Assembly (NCBI GenBank): GCA_963921825.1
Contig: OY997591.1
Location: 18,967,515-19,031,514 of the forward strand
Direction: 5' to 3'
From: Erodium maritimum
Taxonomy: Eukaryota > Streptophyta > Magnoliopsida > Geraniales > Geraniaceae
DNA length: 64,000 nt
The position numbers and the translations under genes were made by a program. Numbering within the stretch: position 1 is the stretch's first letter; each line of letters starts with the position of its first letter. Under the pieces are notes generated by a model. The model was not told where the DNA came from and did not search any database. It was given only the letters and a program-made list of their open reading frames with translations. Shown here piece after piece: positions 1 through 12,076 of the stretch.

Positions 1-104
1 AATAGAAAGGCATGTGACACTTAGTAGTGTCGTAGGATAAGTGAGCTTATCGAACAATAGAAATACTGGGAGCATTTGGTTGTGCCCGGAGGTTGATTGA
101 ATTG

Positions 105-660
105 TTTGTGGTTGTGGGTGGCCATGAGTGCCCGTGGGGAGTTGAACCCGTATTTTACCGTTGTGTGTCTTGGGTGGACATGAGTGCCCATGGGGAGTTG
201 AATTCGTATTTTACCGTTGCGTGTCTTGGGTGGCCATGAGTGCCCGTGGGGAGTTGAACCCGTATATTACCGTTGCGTGTCTTGGGTGGTCAGGTGTGCC
301 TTTGGGGTGTTGCACACGTGTTTTTACTGTTTGTGTGTCATAGGTGGTCAGGTGTGCCTTTGGGGTGTTGAACCCGTGTGTTACTGTTGGTGTGTCGTGG
401 GTGGCCATGTGTGCCTTTGGGGTGTTGACCCGTGTGTTACTGTTGGTGTGTCGTGGGTGGCCATGTGTGCCTTTGGGGTGTTTACCCGTGTATTACTGTT
501 GGTGTGTCGTGGGTGGCCATGAGTGCCTTTGGGGTGTTGACCCGTGTACTACTTTTGGTGTGTCGTGGGTGGCCATGTGTGCCTTGGGGGTGTTGACCCG
601 TGTATTATTGTTGGTGTGTCGTGGGTGGCCATGAGTGCCTTTAGGGTGTTGATTGTGATT
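105..660 (+). repeat. Minisatellite, unit about 57 bp, inside the LTR
   Basis: About nine head-to-tail units share the core GTGGCCATGTGTGCC and a conserved GTGTTACTGTTGGTGTG part. Related but differently sized arrays lie at the same place in the other LTR copies. The unit length leaves several frames open by chance, so the short open frames here are not genes. Confidence 0.9.
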
Positions 661-668
661 GCCTGAGG

Positions 669-877
669 TTGGGGGCCCGCCTGACAATAAAGGGGTCATG
701 TGTTCGCACGCGTGGGGGTTACCTAGCCTTCCGACTAACCATCAGTAAAGTTGTGCATTCTTCTGCGACAAGGTTGGGGGCCCGCCTGACAATAAAGGGG
801 TTCTGTGGTCGCGCGCGTGGGGGTTGGCTAGCCTTCCGACTAACCATCGGTAAAGTTGTGCATTCTTCGGTGATGGA
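669..877 (+). repeat. Tandem duplication of about 104 bp inside the LTR
   Basis: Two adjacent copies start with GGGGGCCCGCCTGACAATAA (near 670 and 777) and end in AAAGTTGTGCATTCTTC. They differ by scattered substitutions. The other LTR copies have related but shorter versions near the same place. Confidence 0.85.
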
Positions 878-1293
878 GGGCGGCTCCCGTTCCGACTTGC
901 TATCGGAGAAGTATTGCGGAATATATCGCTAACAGGTCGACCGCCTGGCCCGACTGCGTTCGGGGAAAGTTGCGTGGGGCGGGCTCGAGCCCAGCCGGTT
1001 AGCAACCGGCACTGAGCAGCTGGAGTGCGATCCTTTGTGATCTTGTTTGTCGTGTGCGATCCTTTGTGATCTTGGGTGTTGCGTGGTTATTTTTCGCGTT
1101 TTGGGTTGAGGTCGTAACCGCTGTGTCGTGTCTACATTACGTGTTCGGGTTTTAGTTGGTTGGGGAAAGTAACAGTTTTCGTGTGATAGTCGGGTTACTT
1201 GAGTTGGGGATAGTAGTCCCCGGTGTTTGGTTTGTTGTTGGTGTTTCCGGCATTTTCTGCTAATATGCTGTAGTCAGTCTGGTATCCGTGGTG

Positions 1294-1336
1294 GTGAGTG
1301 AACGCTCACCCCTAGCTGCTTTTCCTACAGGTACTG
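1294..1336 (+). other. Conserved LTR hairpin block
   Basis: A 16-base near-palindrome GTGAGTGAACGCTCAC is followed by CCCCTAGCTGCTTTTCCTAC and AGGTACTG. The same block occurs at 4826-4869 (-), 47654-47696 (+), 59123-59164 (-) and 62427-62468 (+), making it the best conserved part of the family. Its function is unknown. The pyrimidine tract before CAG resembles a 3' splice site, and the stem could be an RNA structure. Confidence 0.75.
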
Positions 1337-2072
1337 GTCGCGAGACGGACTAGGGGAACTCTCGAAGCTTGAAGAGCTGGGAGCGGGAGTCCGGGTTTCT
1401 TTTTGGGAGTCTAGCGACGTACATGTTTATTTTGTCCGCTTGTTTTGGACGTACTTTTAAGTTGTAAAATATTGTTTTGATTAACTAAATGGTGATTTTA
1501 AGCGGTTTACTTAAAAGGGTTTGAAAATTGTTTTATTGTTTCACCGTTCGCGTTCCGGGTTCGGTTCTACCGAATTTGGGGCGTGACAATGTTTTTCTAT
1601 TATGTATAGTTGTTAGTGTTGATATTTTAAACAAACTATAGTGTATGATTTTGTAATCAACTTTATAATTTTAGATATGGCTATTATATGTCACCGTAGA
1701 ATAGGGTATCAATTCGTAAATGAATTATCCATACAACATTACATGATATACTAGAGAATATAAGGTAAAAACTATGTATTTTTACTCGTGTTACCCATAC
1801 AATAGGGTAAGAATTTGGAAAAATGATGCTAAATGTAACATTATCACTATATGTTAAATATAAGTTAAAATAGTATATTTATTTGTTTTAAACATAGAGA
1901 AGGGTATAAAACTGTAAAATACTTGTCCATTCGTATACAAAGTTTGTAACTTTTATATATAAGGTAAAAAATAATATGTATAGATCATACCCATATAATA
2001 AGGTATTAGATTGTATAATTAAGCTTCTTATAACAGTTGTAGTAAAAATTAAAAGTAAGGTTATAAAATGTT

Positions 2073-2934
2073 CTTGGCTGCGTAGAGAGAACCCTAACTC
2101 TCTCTGCGCGCAGCCCCTTCCCCCACCTCCTCCTTCATGGCAGCCACCATTCTCCACCTTTGAAGCCCATGATCCAAAGCTCTCCACTACCTTCCGGGAT
2201 CCAATCGAAGCCCCTGCTTCCAAAGCTCTCCACACAACCTCCATGAGGTTCCATTCTACCGTCGCGATTCTATTGATCGGAGCCGATTTTATTTTTCTTT
2301 GTTTTTGTCTTGTTTTGCAGCCGGTCTACCCCCACAGGTCGATGCCCATCGTTCAAGCTGCTCCACGGTCTCCCCCTCGACTCGCGCTACCGTTCCTGCA
2401 TTGCCGGACCGGCCCCGCCTTCGAGCCAGTGGCCACCGTGGCCCCCCTGCCGTTCATTGGATTACGGGCTTCACACGCCGTATCCCATCTGCAGCGGCAT
2501 ATCGCCCTAGGGTCACCCCTCGCCGGCATGGGTCCGCCCCCTCGGTGGATCTGGGATCCGGGAGGAGGGACGGTCGGCTGGGGCCTATTTCAACGACATC
2601 CGGATTCGGGACTCTCAACCCCGACCAAGCTTTTACAGTAGAGAGATCTCGGGAATTCTGCACTAAAGTCAAATTCTCCAGTAGGTTTCACTGCTTTAGT
2701 TCGAATAATCATGTGGCTCAATAAGTTTAGGCATTTGGTTTATTATTTTTTTGTAACGTTGGATCAAAGAATTCCTAAGTTCGAATCCGCGAATCAAAGC
2801 ATACTATTTGTATGGAACCATGTGTGCCCGATGGGCCACGGCCGATCGGGACAAAAACTGGTATCCGGGACTGTTAGGTCCCAAATTGTAAGCACAATCA
2901 TATCGTAATACTACTTCTTTCCCGTTTCAAAAAA
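2073..2934 (+). mobile_element. Short LINE copy with poly(A), 862 bp
   Basis: The copy is flanked by AAGGTTATAAAATGTT (2057-2072) and AAGGTTATATAATGTT (2935-2950), a 16-bp target duplication with one difference. It ends in CCCGTTTCAAAAAAAA. Its last ~190 bp match the 3' end of the minus-strand LINE at 34163-35545, so both belong to one family. The left part is GC-rich leader-like sequence. There is no reverse transcriptase and no convincing ORF1, so this is an internally deleted, non-autonomous copy. It landed inside the ~99-bp array. Confidence 0.85.
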
Positions 2935-3218
2935 AAGGTTATATAATGTTTGTATTCTTTATAATCATTGAATAGTGTTAGAATTTGAAAACATATGCTT
3001 CATATAACAGTGTTAGTAACTGTTAAATATATGGTTTTTAAAATTGTTTACTAAATGTAATAATAGAAGAGGCTATATATTCAAAACTACACACTTCTTA
3101 ACATATTTAATAACCAAAACATTTATTTCAAAAAAAAAATAACCAAAACTTATTTAATGTGAAGTAAAATATGTTCTTATACACCATACAAATAGAATAT
3201 GGTATGAATTTTATTAAA

Positions 3219-4089
3219 GGGAAAACGTTGGTTCCAAACATTTCTGAACGTTTCATTATCATGTCCTAACCCAGACCAACGTTTCGTTGCAATTCCATAC
3301 TTCAAATGTTTGGTTTTTTTTGCAGAAAGTATAAAAAACTGTCAAAGTTAACAACACCGTTAGACATCAGAATATGTGCATGTCACGTGTACTGTTTCAA
3401 ATTTAAATATGACCATTTCGCCCTCGGCCTTTGTTACACATCCTAACCTTCTCCCTCTACCTTTGTTACACATCCTAACATTCGCCCTCAACCTTTGTTA
3501 AACATCCTAACTCTGACTATGTAATATTTCACACAAACCATCAAAATCACATTCACAACTCAATAGTTCTTAATTCTTTATGGGTTCTAGCTTCTTTTCA
3601 TGAATTTGCTATGGGTTCTAGCTTCTTTTCATGAATTTCGACGTTTAATCCTCTATGGGTTTGAGCTTATCTTCATTAATTTGCTATTGGGTGTTTGGAT
3701 AGAGAAAAGGAAAGAAAAGCAGTAAATATGAGAAACATAAAAAAAATGATTTTTAATCTTTAATGGGGTTTGAGCTTTTTTTCATGAATTCGCTTCTGGG
3801 TGTTTGGATAGCGAGAAAACGAAAGAAAATGTGAAGCATTTTGACCTAACATCCATAGAAGCTTCAAGGTCTGAAAATAGAGTATAAAAGACAGTGAGGG
3901 AGGTTGAAGAAAAGGGCTTGAGGGCATAAAACGCAGCTAAAACTAACATCATCCACCATTTTAACAGTTTTTTTTTTTTACTTTTTGTAAAAAACCAAAC
4001 CTTTTAAGTATGGAATTGCAACGAAACATTGGTCTGGGTTAGGACGTGATAACGAAACGTTCAGAAAGGTTTGGAATCAGCGTTTTCCC
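3219..4089. mobile_element. Mutator-type MITE (MULE), 871 bp
   Basis: Terminal inverted repeats of about 110 bp begin GGGAAAACG at the left and end CGTTTTCCC at the right. The 9-bp duplication TTTATTAAA lies exactly outside both ends (3210-3218 and 4090-4098). Long TIRs with a 9-bp duplication are the mark of Mutator-like elements. The interior has short direct repeats (ATGGGTTCTAGCTTC twice; GGGTGTTTGGATAG twice) and no transposase, so it is non-autonomous. Left and right arms differ at a modest number of sites. Confidence 0.93.
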
Positions 4090-4578
4090 TTTATTAAATG
4101 AATGATTAACTGTTTTAGTACACGTTAAATTTATGGTTAAATAGTTTTTGATAGTCATTGTAATAATAATATATTTTATGCATGCGTAAATACTTTAGTA
4201 TATGGTAAATTTTTGAATAATTGTTTCATATAGAATGTATATACAACATTATTCGATATTCATAAATCATAAGTATATCAAAACGCTACTTCAATTTGAT
4301 TTTTTGTTTAAAACAATTAAATGCTGGAATTCTAAAAATTATTAAACATTGTATTATAAATTCATAAATTATTTACTGGCAACAATAAAAAATTAAGACG
4401 AGAAACTAAATCATTAAGATATACTGTTCTTCTTCAAATGGCAAGTCCTTGAATCATGTGTATCCATTTTCTAGCATGTATGGCATAACCTCAGAGCTTT
4501 CTTTGGTTGAGCACGAGCCTTATGTACTATCGACTGTAGTCTTTTGCTTTTTGGTGGACGTCCTCCCTTGGTATTAGT

Positions 4579-7500
4579 TGTCACGCCCCAATTTCAGTAA
4601 ACCGAACTCGGGACGCAAACATTTAAAATGATAAAACATTTGAAACCCGTTTTGAATCAACACTTTAAAATCGTCATTTAATCAATCAAAATAATATTTA
4701 CAACTCAAAAACGTCCCAACAATTGGACAAAGTACATGGTATCCGTCACTAGACTCAAAAGGTAAAACCCGGACTCCGCTCCTATCTCCTCAAGCTTCGA
4801 GAGCTCACCTAGTCCGTCCTGTGATCAGTACCTGTAGGAAAAGCAGCTAGGGGTGAGCGTTCGCTCACCACCACGGATAACCGACTGACTACGACATACT
4901 TAGCAGACAATGCCGGTAACACCAAAACCAAACCTAACACCGGGAATACAATCCCCAAACTCAAGTACTCAACTGACACACAACCCGTTACCTTCCTCAA
5001 CAGACTCAACACTCGGACTCGTAATGTAAACCCGACACAACTATCGACGACCTCCTCCAAAGACACGACAGAATACTACGCAACACCAAACAAGATCACC
5101 AAGGATCGCACACCAAACAAGATCACAAAGGATCGCATTCCTGTCAGCTGCTCAGTGCCGGTTGCTAACCGGCTGGGCTCGAGCCTGCCCCGCGCGCTTT
5201 ACCTATCATTGTCAAACTCCAGGCGGTCGACCTGTTGGCGATAAACCGAGCTACTTTTCCGATAGCTAGTCGGAAGGGGAGCTGCCCTCTCATCGCCTAA
5301 AAACGCTCACAACCTGCCGAGACTCGAACACGGATCAGGCTAGCCAAAGAATGCTCGCAACTTACCGAGACTCGAACTCGTAAGCCAGCCAAATTCCACA
5401 CCACTTCCCGACACAAAGTCAGGTCACTAACCTCGGGCAAACATAATCACAATCACAAGCAAAGTTCGACAACAGCAACAACACAGGTTCAACACTCCAC
5501 AGGCACCCATGGCCACCCAAGACACCACAGTAAAACACGGACTCAACAACCCCACGGGCACTCACGGCCTCCCAAGACACACCAACAGTAACTCACGGGC
5601 TCAACAACCCCACGAGCACTCACGGCCTCCCAAGACTCACCGACAATAACTCACGGGCTCAACAACCCCACGGGCACTCACGGCCTCCCAAGACACACCA
5701 ACAGTAACTCACGGGCTCAACAACCCCACAGGCACTCACGGCCACCCAAAACACACCAACAGTAACTCACGGGCTCTCATGGCCACCCAAGACATAACAG
5801 TAACACGGGCTCTCATGGCCACCCAAGACACAACAGTAACACGGGCTCTCATGGCCACCCAAGACACAACAGTAAAACGGGCTCTCATGGCCACCCAAGA
5901 CACAACAGTAACACGGGCTCTCATGGCCACCCAAGACACAACAGTAACACGGGCTCTCATGGCCACCCAAGACACAATAGTAACACGAGCTCTCATGGCC
6001 ACCCAAGACACAACAGTAACACGGGCCATCATGGCCACCCAAGACACAACAGTAACACGAGCTCTCATGGCCACCCAAGACACGACTTACACAAACAACC
6101 TCTGGGCATAACCAATGCCTCTAACAGTTCTAATATCAACAGTTTCACAATCAACCTCCGGGCATGTTCATATGCCTCCAGTACTTCTAATATCGATAAG
6201 TTCTCTACCCCTACGACACTACTAAGTGTCACATGCAATTCTAATGTTCGATACGTTCCTGAATCATACGACACTACCCGATATCGCCTACCTTTCTAGT
6301 ATTCGATAAACCTACTTAACCCACGACACCCTAGTGTCACATGCATTTCTACTGTTAACTTTCCCTAGTCAGGGCCGAGATCCGGCTACTTTTCCCTACC
6401 TCGTATGCTTTCTCCAAAAGCGCACAATTAAGCTCCGGCGTGATCTCCGTCACTCGCCTAGCTTTCCCTTTCCTCGGTCTGCAGCACGATCTAACAAGAA
6501 CACAGTTTTAAAATCTTTTTAGCTTGCAGGCATAAACTGAATTTTAATAAACCCGACGCCCAAAAGTAACCCCGACAATGTCGATCACTCCCAAACTCCC
6601 CAATTACTCGACATTGTCGATATTGGACCCGGAAAGGCCCGATTCGCCCGACATGGTGAATCTGCCCGGGTTTTGGAAACGCCCTTCCGGGGCTCCGAAA
6701 ATTCCCGTTTTCGTTTCTACGGTCTTAGAATAATTCAAGGGTTCCTAGGCACTCGACGGAATCGAATTACGACTTCCGAGTCATTTAATTTGCATTTCAA
6801 GTTTCTAAAACCCGTTAATTACCACTTTTCCAATTTAATTCCAAATTTCGATCCGGTTGTGGATAAATGATCCGGGGAACGTTCTAAACCAACCGATCAC
6901 CCGAGCACGTGGGCCCCACACGGCCAAGCTTGGCCGTGGGTGACTAGGGCTCTTTGGGGCCCGGCCCACCATGGTGGTGGCCGACCCTAGCTCCGGCCAG
7001 CCACCCCACATGGTGGTCGGCCACCCCTCTATGGTGGCCGGAGCTCCTCCCGAGCTCCCGGTCACCGGAAAACGTTCCCCTTCACCCCAAAACGTCTCTA
7101 AAACATCTCCAACGATCCCCCAACCTCAATACAACCCTAAACTAATAGTTTTACTCAAACCCTAACTTTCATAATTAAACAAAACGAAGATCGGTTTGGT
7201 GATTACCGTAGAGGAAGACGATGTGAGTTCGATTCCCTTAACTTTGAGACGATCCAAAGGTGGGAAGCTCGTGAATAGTAACCTCCAAACCCTAGCTCTC
7301 TTCTTCTTCTCTCCCTTTCTTCTCTCTTCTTTCTCTTTCTAAAAACTAACACTTTTCTCTTCTTTTTTTCTTTTTTTTTCAAGTGTTGGCCGAACCCCCC
7401 CTTGTAGCATCATCTTTATTTTCCCCCCAAAACTAACACCACCACTTGTTGGACAAGTGGCAAGGTGGGTCCCACACCTTTCGGAAAATATCTACTAGAT

Positions 7501-7884
7501 ATTTTCCAATCAGATTCGCAAAAATCGGACGTTTCGGGCCCCAAACGGGCACTTTTTCCAAGAAATTACGAAACTTTGCGGGCTACAAGGAAACGGCTCA
7601 ACTAAGACCGCTGCGACGACGACTAAGCTTTTTGGATCCAAAACGGTCCTTGAATGGACCAAAACGTCGCTCGGTTGACTTTTCCAGCGAAAAGTCAACA
7701 TTTCCCAAACTGATAAGAAAGTTGCCCTGAGTCCCCCGGAACTCACTTTGGTCGATAGCGGGGTCAACTTAAGTCCGGTATGCCATCGGGTCAAATTTAG
7801 GTTCTTTTAAGTGTCTGTCCAAAAATTTTAAATTTTCCTGTTGTTCGCAGGTTTGACTGGCGTTGACCGGGAGTGGTTATTACA
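4579..7884 (-). mobile_element. Solo LTR, 3.3 kb, in the FAR1-type gene
   Basis: Read on the minus strand it runs from TGTAATAACC to GGGGCGTGACA. It is flanked by TTAGT (4574-4578) and TTAGC (7885-7889), a 5-bp target duplication with one difference. There is no internal retrotransposon sequence and only one LTR, so it is a solo LTR left by LTR-LTR recombination. The FAR1-type frame reads AIAN before it and TKGGRPPKSKR after it, which fixes the insertion point within the last exon. It shares the whole LTR layout with 56811-62714. Confidence 0.92.
5490..6090 (-). repeat. Two adjoining minisatellites in the solo LTR
   Basis: From 5490 to about 5765 the units are about 57 bp (CCCACGGGCACTCACGGCC core). 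From 5767 to 6090 there are about nine units of exactly 36 bp (ACGGGCTCTCATGGCCACCC core). Both derive from the GGTGGCCATGAG motif seen in every LTR of this family. The 36-bp period keeps frames open on both strands and gives a false 12-residue repeat protein. Confidence 0.9.
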
Positions 7885-10276
7885 TTAGCAATAGCAGGTG
7901 ACATGACTTCCACTAGTTCAGGCAAAGTTATACCAGTAACCGATGCAATATAACTTGTCATGTTCAGACGTGATTCGGCAACAACGTCGTGGACTGTCTT
8001 GACACTATATTTATTCAACATATCATACAAACCCCGTAGACTATTGTTGTCAACATCAAGTGTATCTACCAATTCTTGAATTCTTGTTTTAATACCTGTA
8101 ATGAGCTCATCATCTTATATATATTCATCTTTGGACATTGCATCATCATCACACATAACACATAACAGAAGACATATTTGATTCCTTACACCATCTTTTA
8201 ATTATCAAACCTCGAGGTATTGTCTTCAATTCAGTTGTTTTCAGTACAAAATATATGTGAGCACATATTAACCCGCATGTACTAACACGTCTGCAAGCAC
8301 AACTGTATTCCTCAGTGCTAATTGTTCTCATAACTATATACACCTTTGCTGGTGTTAATCTTTTATCCAGTATCTTATATGTTCTCAAGTCACCTTCGTC
8401 ACTCATATTATCCAAGCTACATCGATCTTGATAGTACAGAAGATCATCTTGTATGTCATTGAAAACTGGACGTGTATACATTCTCCATGCATCAATTTCT
8501 ATGTGAAGATTTGTCTTTAATTTAGGCATAGCAGTATAACTTTGTATCATCAACCTATAGTGCTCGTGTCTCTGATTTTCTATAACCCCGTCACAACTCC
8601 ACACTAACTGAACAAGATGGTAATAATTGTTAGTAAAATGAGAGAACGTACTGTTCATAGACTCTGATCTTGATGTAGTCCTCATTATAAGACCCATTTC
8701 CTTGTTTCTGAAGTAAGCTGGTATCCAACTTGTGCGTATCTCGTATATGCTCTTTAACCACTTGTTCTCTTGAACTCCATGCTCATTTAAGATCTTGCTC
8801 CATCGATTTTCAAACTCATCTGGTTCGATGTAATCGTTGAAAACTATTTTTTTAAATTTATCGTAGAACGGAGTTTCTTTAACTGCAGCACAAACAACCT
8901 GTCATCAAATAAAACCTCATTATAGTTGTTATATTATTAAATACGGATCGACATATATTTTCTAATTGATTGCTTACAGAGTGTCACAAACCTACATATA
9001 TGTAGCTCTATTTATAGCAAAATATACCAGTACTTTGTATACAGTATAATGGTTAAATTTTTATACAATAATTTCTAAATAGATTGTACATAGTTTACGT
9101 AAATGAACTTCATACGATGTATTACCTTGGTATGTATCTTCTCCATAATGTGCCACATACAAAGCTTGTGTGTTGCTTGTGGCATTGTTCTCGGCACTGC
9201 AACCTTCATCGCAGGATCTTGATCAATAATTATGAATTTTGGTTGTTTCATATTCATAGCCTTCAAGAAAGCGTTGAACATCCATTCGTAGGATTCTATG
9301 TTTTCTTTTGTCACCAAGCCCAACCCGAATGTAACATTATTTCTGTAATTGTCAACACCAGTAAATGGACAGAAAGGCATAGAGTACCTGTGTAGTTTAA
9401 AATTAGTACGAATCATGACTATATAAATAAAGTTTTAATAATAATATGAAACAAAAATGTTGAATGAAACTTACTTATTTGTCGAGTACGTGCTATCAAA
9501 ACTGACATAATCACCATACAGCTCGTAGTTTTTAACTGCAATCTCATCGCACCAAAATAAATTTGTCTATCTTCCTTCAGAGTCAATAGAGTAATCATAT
9601 TGAAACCTTGTATTTGCTTCTTTCTTTATTCGAAACTTATCTAGTATGACATGAACATAACTATTTCCAATATATGCTTTCAAATCACGTTGATAGTTCA
9701 TGAAATCCATTTCAGTAGCCCCTACTTTTTCTACTCCACCACATTCTTGGCTCAAAATCATATGAGGACCTGCAGGCCCTACACCAACATTTGCACAATG
9801 ATCCAACCATGATACATGGTTTTCTGCCATTACCCTTTTCCCCTTTAATGTATGAACCCGTTTCTTACCAACCTGTGTCCTGCAATGAATTTGGTGACTT
9901 TATACCCAAGTTTTACGTTTATAAACTTCATACCAATCATTGCTCCACAACAAGTCCTTATGAGCAAAGTCTTACGCTTCTTTCCTGAATTTCTAAGTAT
10001 CTGTTCAGATGTTTGGGGTCTAAATCCTTCTTTTGAACACGTGATGTACTTCATTACCACATGTCCTTCTTTATCTTTAATTTGCGTATTCAACCTGGTA
10101 TCAAATCCAGCAAGCAGTCCATATCTTTTGTAAAACAATATGCCATGATCCAAAGTTGGGAAAAACTGTCCACAATATGGTGTTCGCCCGTTGTTGCAAT
10201 TTGGTATATATGTTTTTCCACCTGTTGGACCTACTACAACTGTGGCTGAGGATTCATTTTCCATATTATTTTCCAT

Positions 10277-11234
10277 ACCTGAAAGATAATTTATTAAAAA
10301 CAAATATACGTAAAACTAAATAATATTATTAAATAAATGAACAAAACTCTCAGGGTGTTCCGAATAATACTGCAAATGACCAATACGAATGACAGCTTTT
10401 GTATCCTATGTTTTACCTAGTTGAGTACATTTTAAAAAAACTCAACACAAGAACAATAAAACAAAACAAAATATGGTCTTATTTAAATTTTCAAAATTCA
10501 TACCACAAACTTCACTTTACTACCTTATTGTTTACAAATACATTATTATGTATATGTTATAGTTTTTTAAAATTTAATTCAATCATTTCTTAACTAATAT
10601 ATCTAACTATGATAAGATTTGTTGATTCAATTCAAATAATTTACATTTGTATACAATAACATTACAATTCTTTTGTTTTGCAGATTACTACCTTGTGAAA
10701 TACAGTTAAATACTTTGATAGAGACTACAGAAACAAATCAAAATACCAATGTATCTTTAACTTTTGTTTACCAAATGAATATAACATAATGCATACAATT
10801 CATAATTTAATAATTTTTCAAGCATTATAATGACTGTAAAAAACTTACCTTCAAATTTTCGGCCTTTTCGAATTTCTTGTAAATTTGATGTTCGATTCTT
10901 CTGCAGAAGTATTCTCGAATTTAATGTTCTATTGTTAATGGAGTTTTTTATTATAATTTAAGCACTATATTAGGTAGTTATATCATGATACATATCAAAC
11001 ATGTATTTTGATTCTTTTTCCCTTTATTATAGGAACGTTTCCTTAATAAACTATAACTACCTATTATCTTATACCACTTTTACCCTTTTAATTGTGTTTT
11101 GTGTTTCAATTGTACTTCTAAACGCGTTTACTGCAGCAAAATTGCATCCAAAATTTGGCCATTAGATGCGATCCATCTAATGGATATGCTGCATTCGTAT
11201 TTCTTATATTCAATCTTATTTGTAACCGAAAACC

Positions 11235-11236
<2 letters not shown>
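10277..11236. other. 5' UTR intron and upstream AT-rich DNA of the FAR1-type gene
   Basis: A minus-strand acceptor (CTTTCAG before the exon at 10278) and a donor (GTAAGT at about 10850) suggest a leader intron of about 570 bp. Upstream of 10920 the DNA is AT-rich and leads to a (TA)n run. No promoter motif was clear enough to call. Confidence 0.5.

Positions 11237-11267
<31 letters not shown>
11237..11267. repeat. (TA)n microsatellite
   Basis: About fourteen uninterrupted TA units. Confidence 0.95.
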
Positions 11268-11271
<4 letters not shown>

Positions 11272-11289
11272 AGTTCCGCAAATTAAGAT

Positions 11290-11445
11290 TGAGCAAACAT
11301 ATCCGACAAGCATAAAAAATCTCTACAGATTTGGAACCAAATCTCTAAAAAATCTTTGTAGATTTGGAACCAAAAATCTATCCAGATTTGGAACCAAAGC
11401 TCTAAAAAATCTCAATAGATTTGGAACCAAAGCCCCTAGAATTTT
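11290..11445. repeat. Short tandem repeat around AGATTTGGAACCAAA
   Basis: The motif AGATTTGGAACCAAA and close variants recur four times at about 30-bp spacing. Units are imperfect. The stretch from 11446 to 12068 is AT-rich with no gene that I can support. Confidence 0.8.
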
Positions 11446-12076
11446 AGCAGATTTCGACCTTCAAAGAGCTTGGTGCAGATCTAGAATGAAAGGAGACACC
11501 AAAGACGAGACCTAACACGTGTTCTTCACTTTGGCACGAGAATGGAGCCCCATTCAGTTGGATCTGATTCCTCCTAGACAAACCCATAGCCATCCTTAGA
11601 GATTAGCCCACGACCTCACTAGAGAAGACGATGGATTTCACCATAGAAAGACCTCCTCATGGTTTGCCGCCGTTGCAAGCTTTGCAATTGTGGCCCATTG
11701 AAAAAAAAACCCTCGCCAAAGGAGATCGGTGGCCGCCTGTTTTGAGAAGTACACGAGGAGATTTCGGGTTATGAACCGAACAAGAGATTATGTGGAAACT
11801 TTTTATATACTTTAAAATAAAAACAAAAATTAGTGAAAATTTTGGAAAATAACATGTGAAAATTTGGATTTAAAAAAAATTGTAAATAAAAACTAGAATT
11901 TGCATATTTTTAAATATTATTATATGATTAATATATATATTTTTATAAATAAAACTATGTATTTAAAATAAAATTTGGATTTCAAATAAAATTAAAATTT
12001 GATTTTAATAAAATAAAATCAATTTTTTCTAAATAAAAACTTAATTTCCAAAATAATTGTTTTCATTAATTATTTT

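Larger units (their letters stand above)
1..1588 (+). mobile_element. Right part of a long LTR (probable Ty3/gypsy), cut by the window edge
   Basis: The segment ends in GGGGCGTGACA at 1588, the same terminus as the LTRs at 4579-7884, 44644-47944, 56811-62714 and 58873-62006. It carries the family's order of parts: a minisatellite, a CGATCCTTTGTGATCTTG repeat (near 1027 and 1056), the hairpin block at 1294-1336, then a T-rich tail. No retrotransposon internal sequence follows, so it is probably another solo LTR. Its left end and target duplication lie outside the window. Superfamily is inferred from the terminus only. Confidence 0.8.
1600..4330 (+). repeat. Decayed tandem array, unit about 99 bp, AT-rich
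   Basis: A recurring AGGGTAT motif appears near 1703, 1803, 1901 and 2001, spaced 98-100 bp. After the insert at 2073-2934 it resumes near 2970, 3063 and 3195 with degenerate motifs, and continues weakly after the insert at 3219-4089. Between motifs the units share stretches such as ATAAGGTAAAAA. Divergence is high, so the array is old. It has no coding potential. It may be a subterminal array of the neighbouring FAR1/MULE-type element or an independent minisatellite. Confidence 0.6.
4414..10276 (-). pseudogene. FAR1/FRS-type gene (MULE transposase-derived), broken
   Basis: The order of domains on the minus strand is a FAR1 DNA-binding domain (about 10276-9850), a MULE transposase core (9387-9126, with MPFCPFTGVDNYRNN and IIDQDPAMK), a linker, a SWIM zinc finger (CACRRVSTCGLICAH, near 8290), a coiled region and a Lys/Pro-rich tail ending in a knuckle (RTCHLKK) with stop TAA at 4414. 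Splice sites fit: exon from 10278 to 9475, 9387-9126, and 8897 onward; a 5' UTR exon near 10851-10920 has its donor at 10850. The family includes the transcription factors FHY3/FAR1 and their transposon ancestors. Breaks: a TAG before TNLFWCDE (near 9570), a frameshift near 9845, a frameshift near 8150, a stop near 8105, a stop near 4460, and the LTR at 4579-7884. Whether it was a host FRS gene or a MULE is open; no TIRs were found. Confidence 0.9.

Noticed and set aside
161-699. Cys/Trp-rich open frames near the left edge
   Set aside because: They follow the 57-bp minisatellite in the LTR, not a gene.
2771-2795. tRNA T-arm-like motif AAGTTCGAATCC
   Set aside because: No cloverleaf could be drawn around it. 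It belongs to the LINE 3' end and recurs, diverged, in the related LINE at 34163.
5736-6111. Open frames on both strands with a 12-residue repeat (SWVAMRARVTVV and the complement)
   Set aside because: They come from an exact 36-bp minisatellite, whose period is a multiple of three. The LTR context and lack of start or stop logic argue against a protein.
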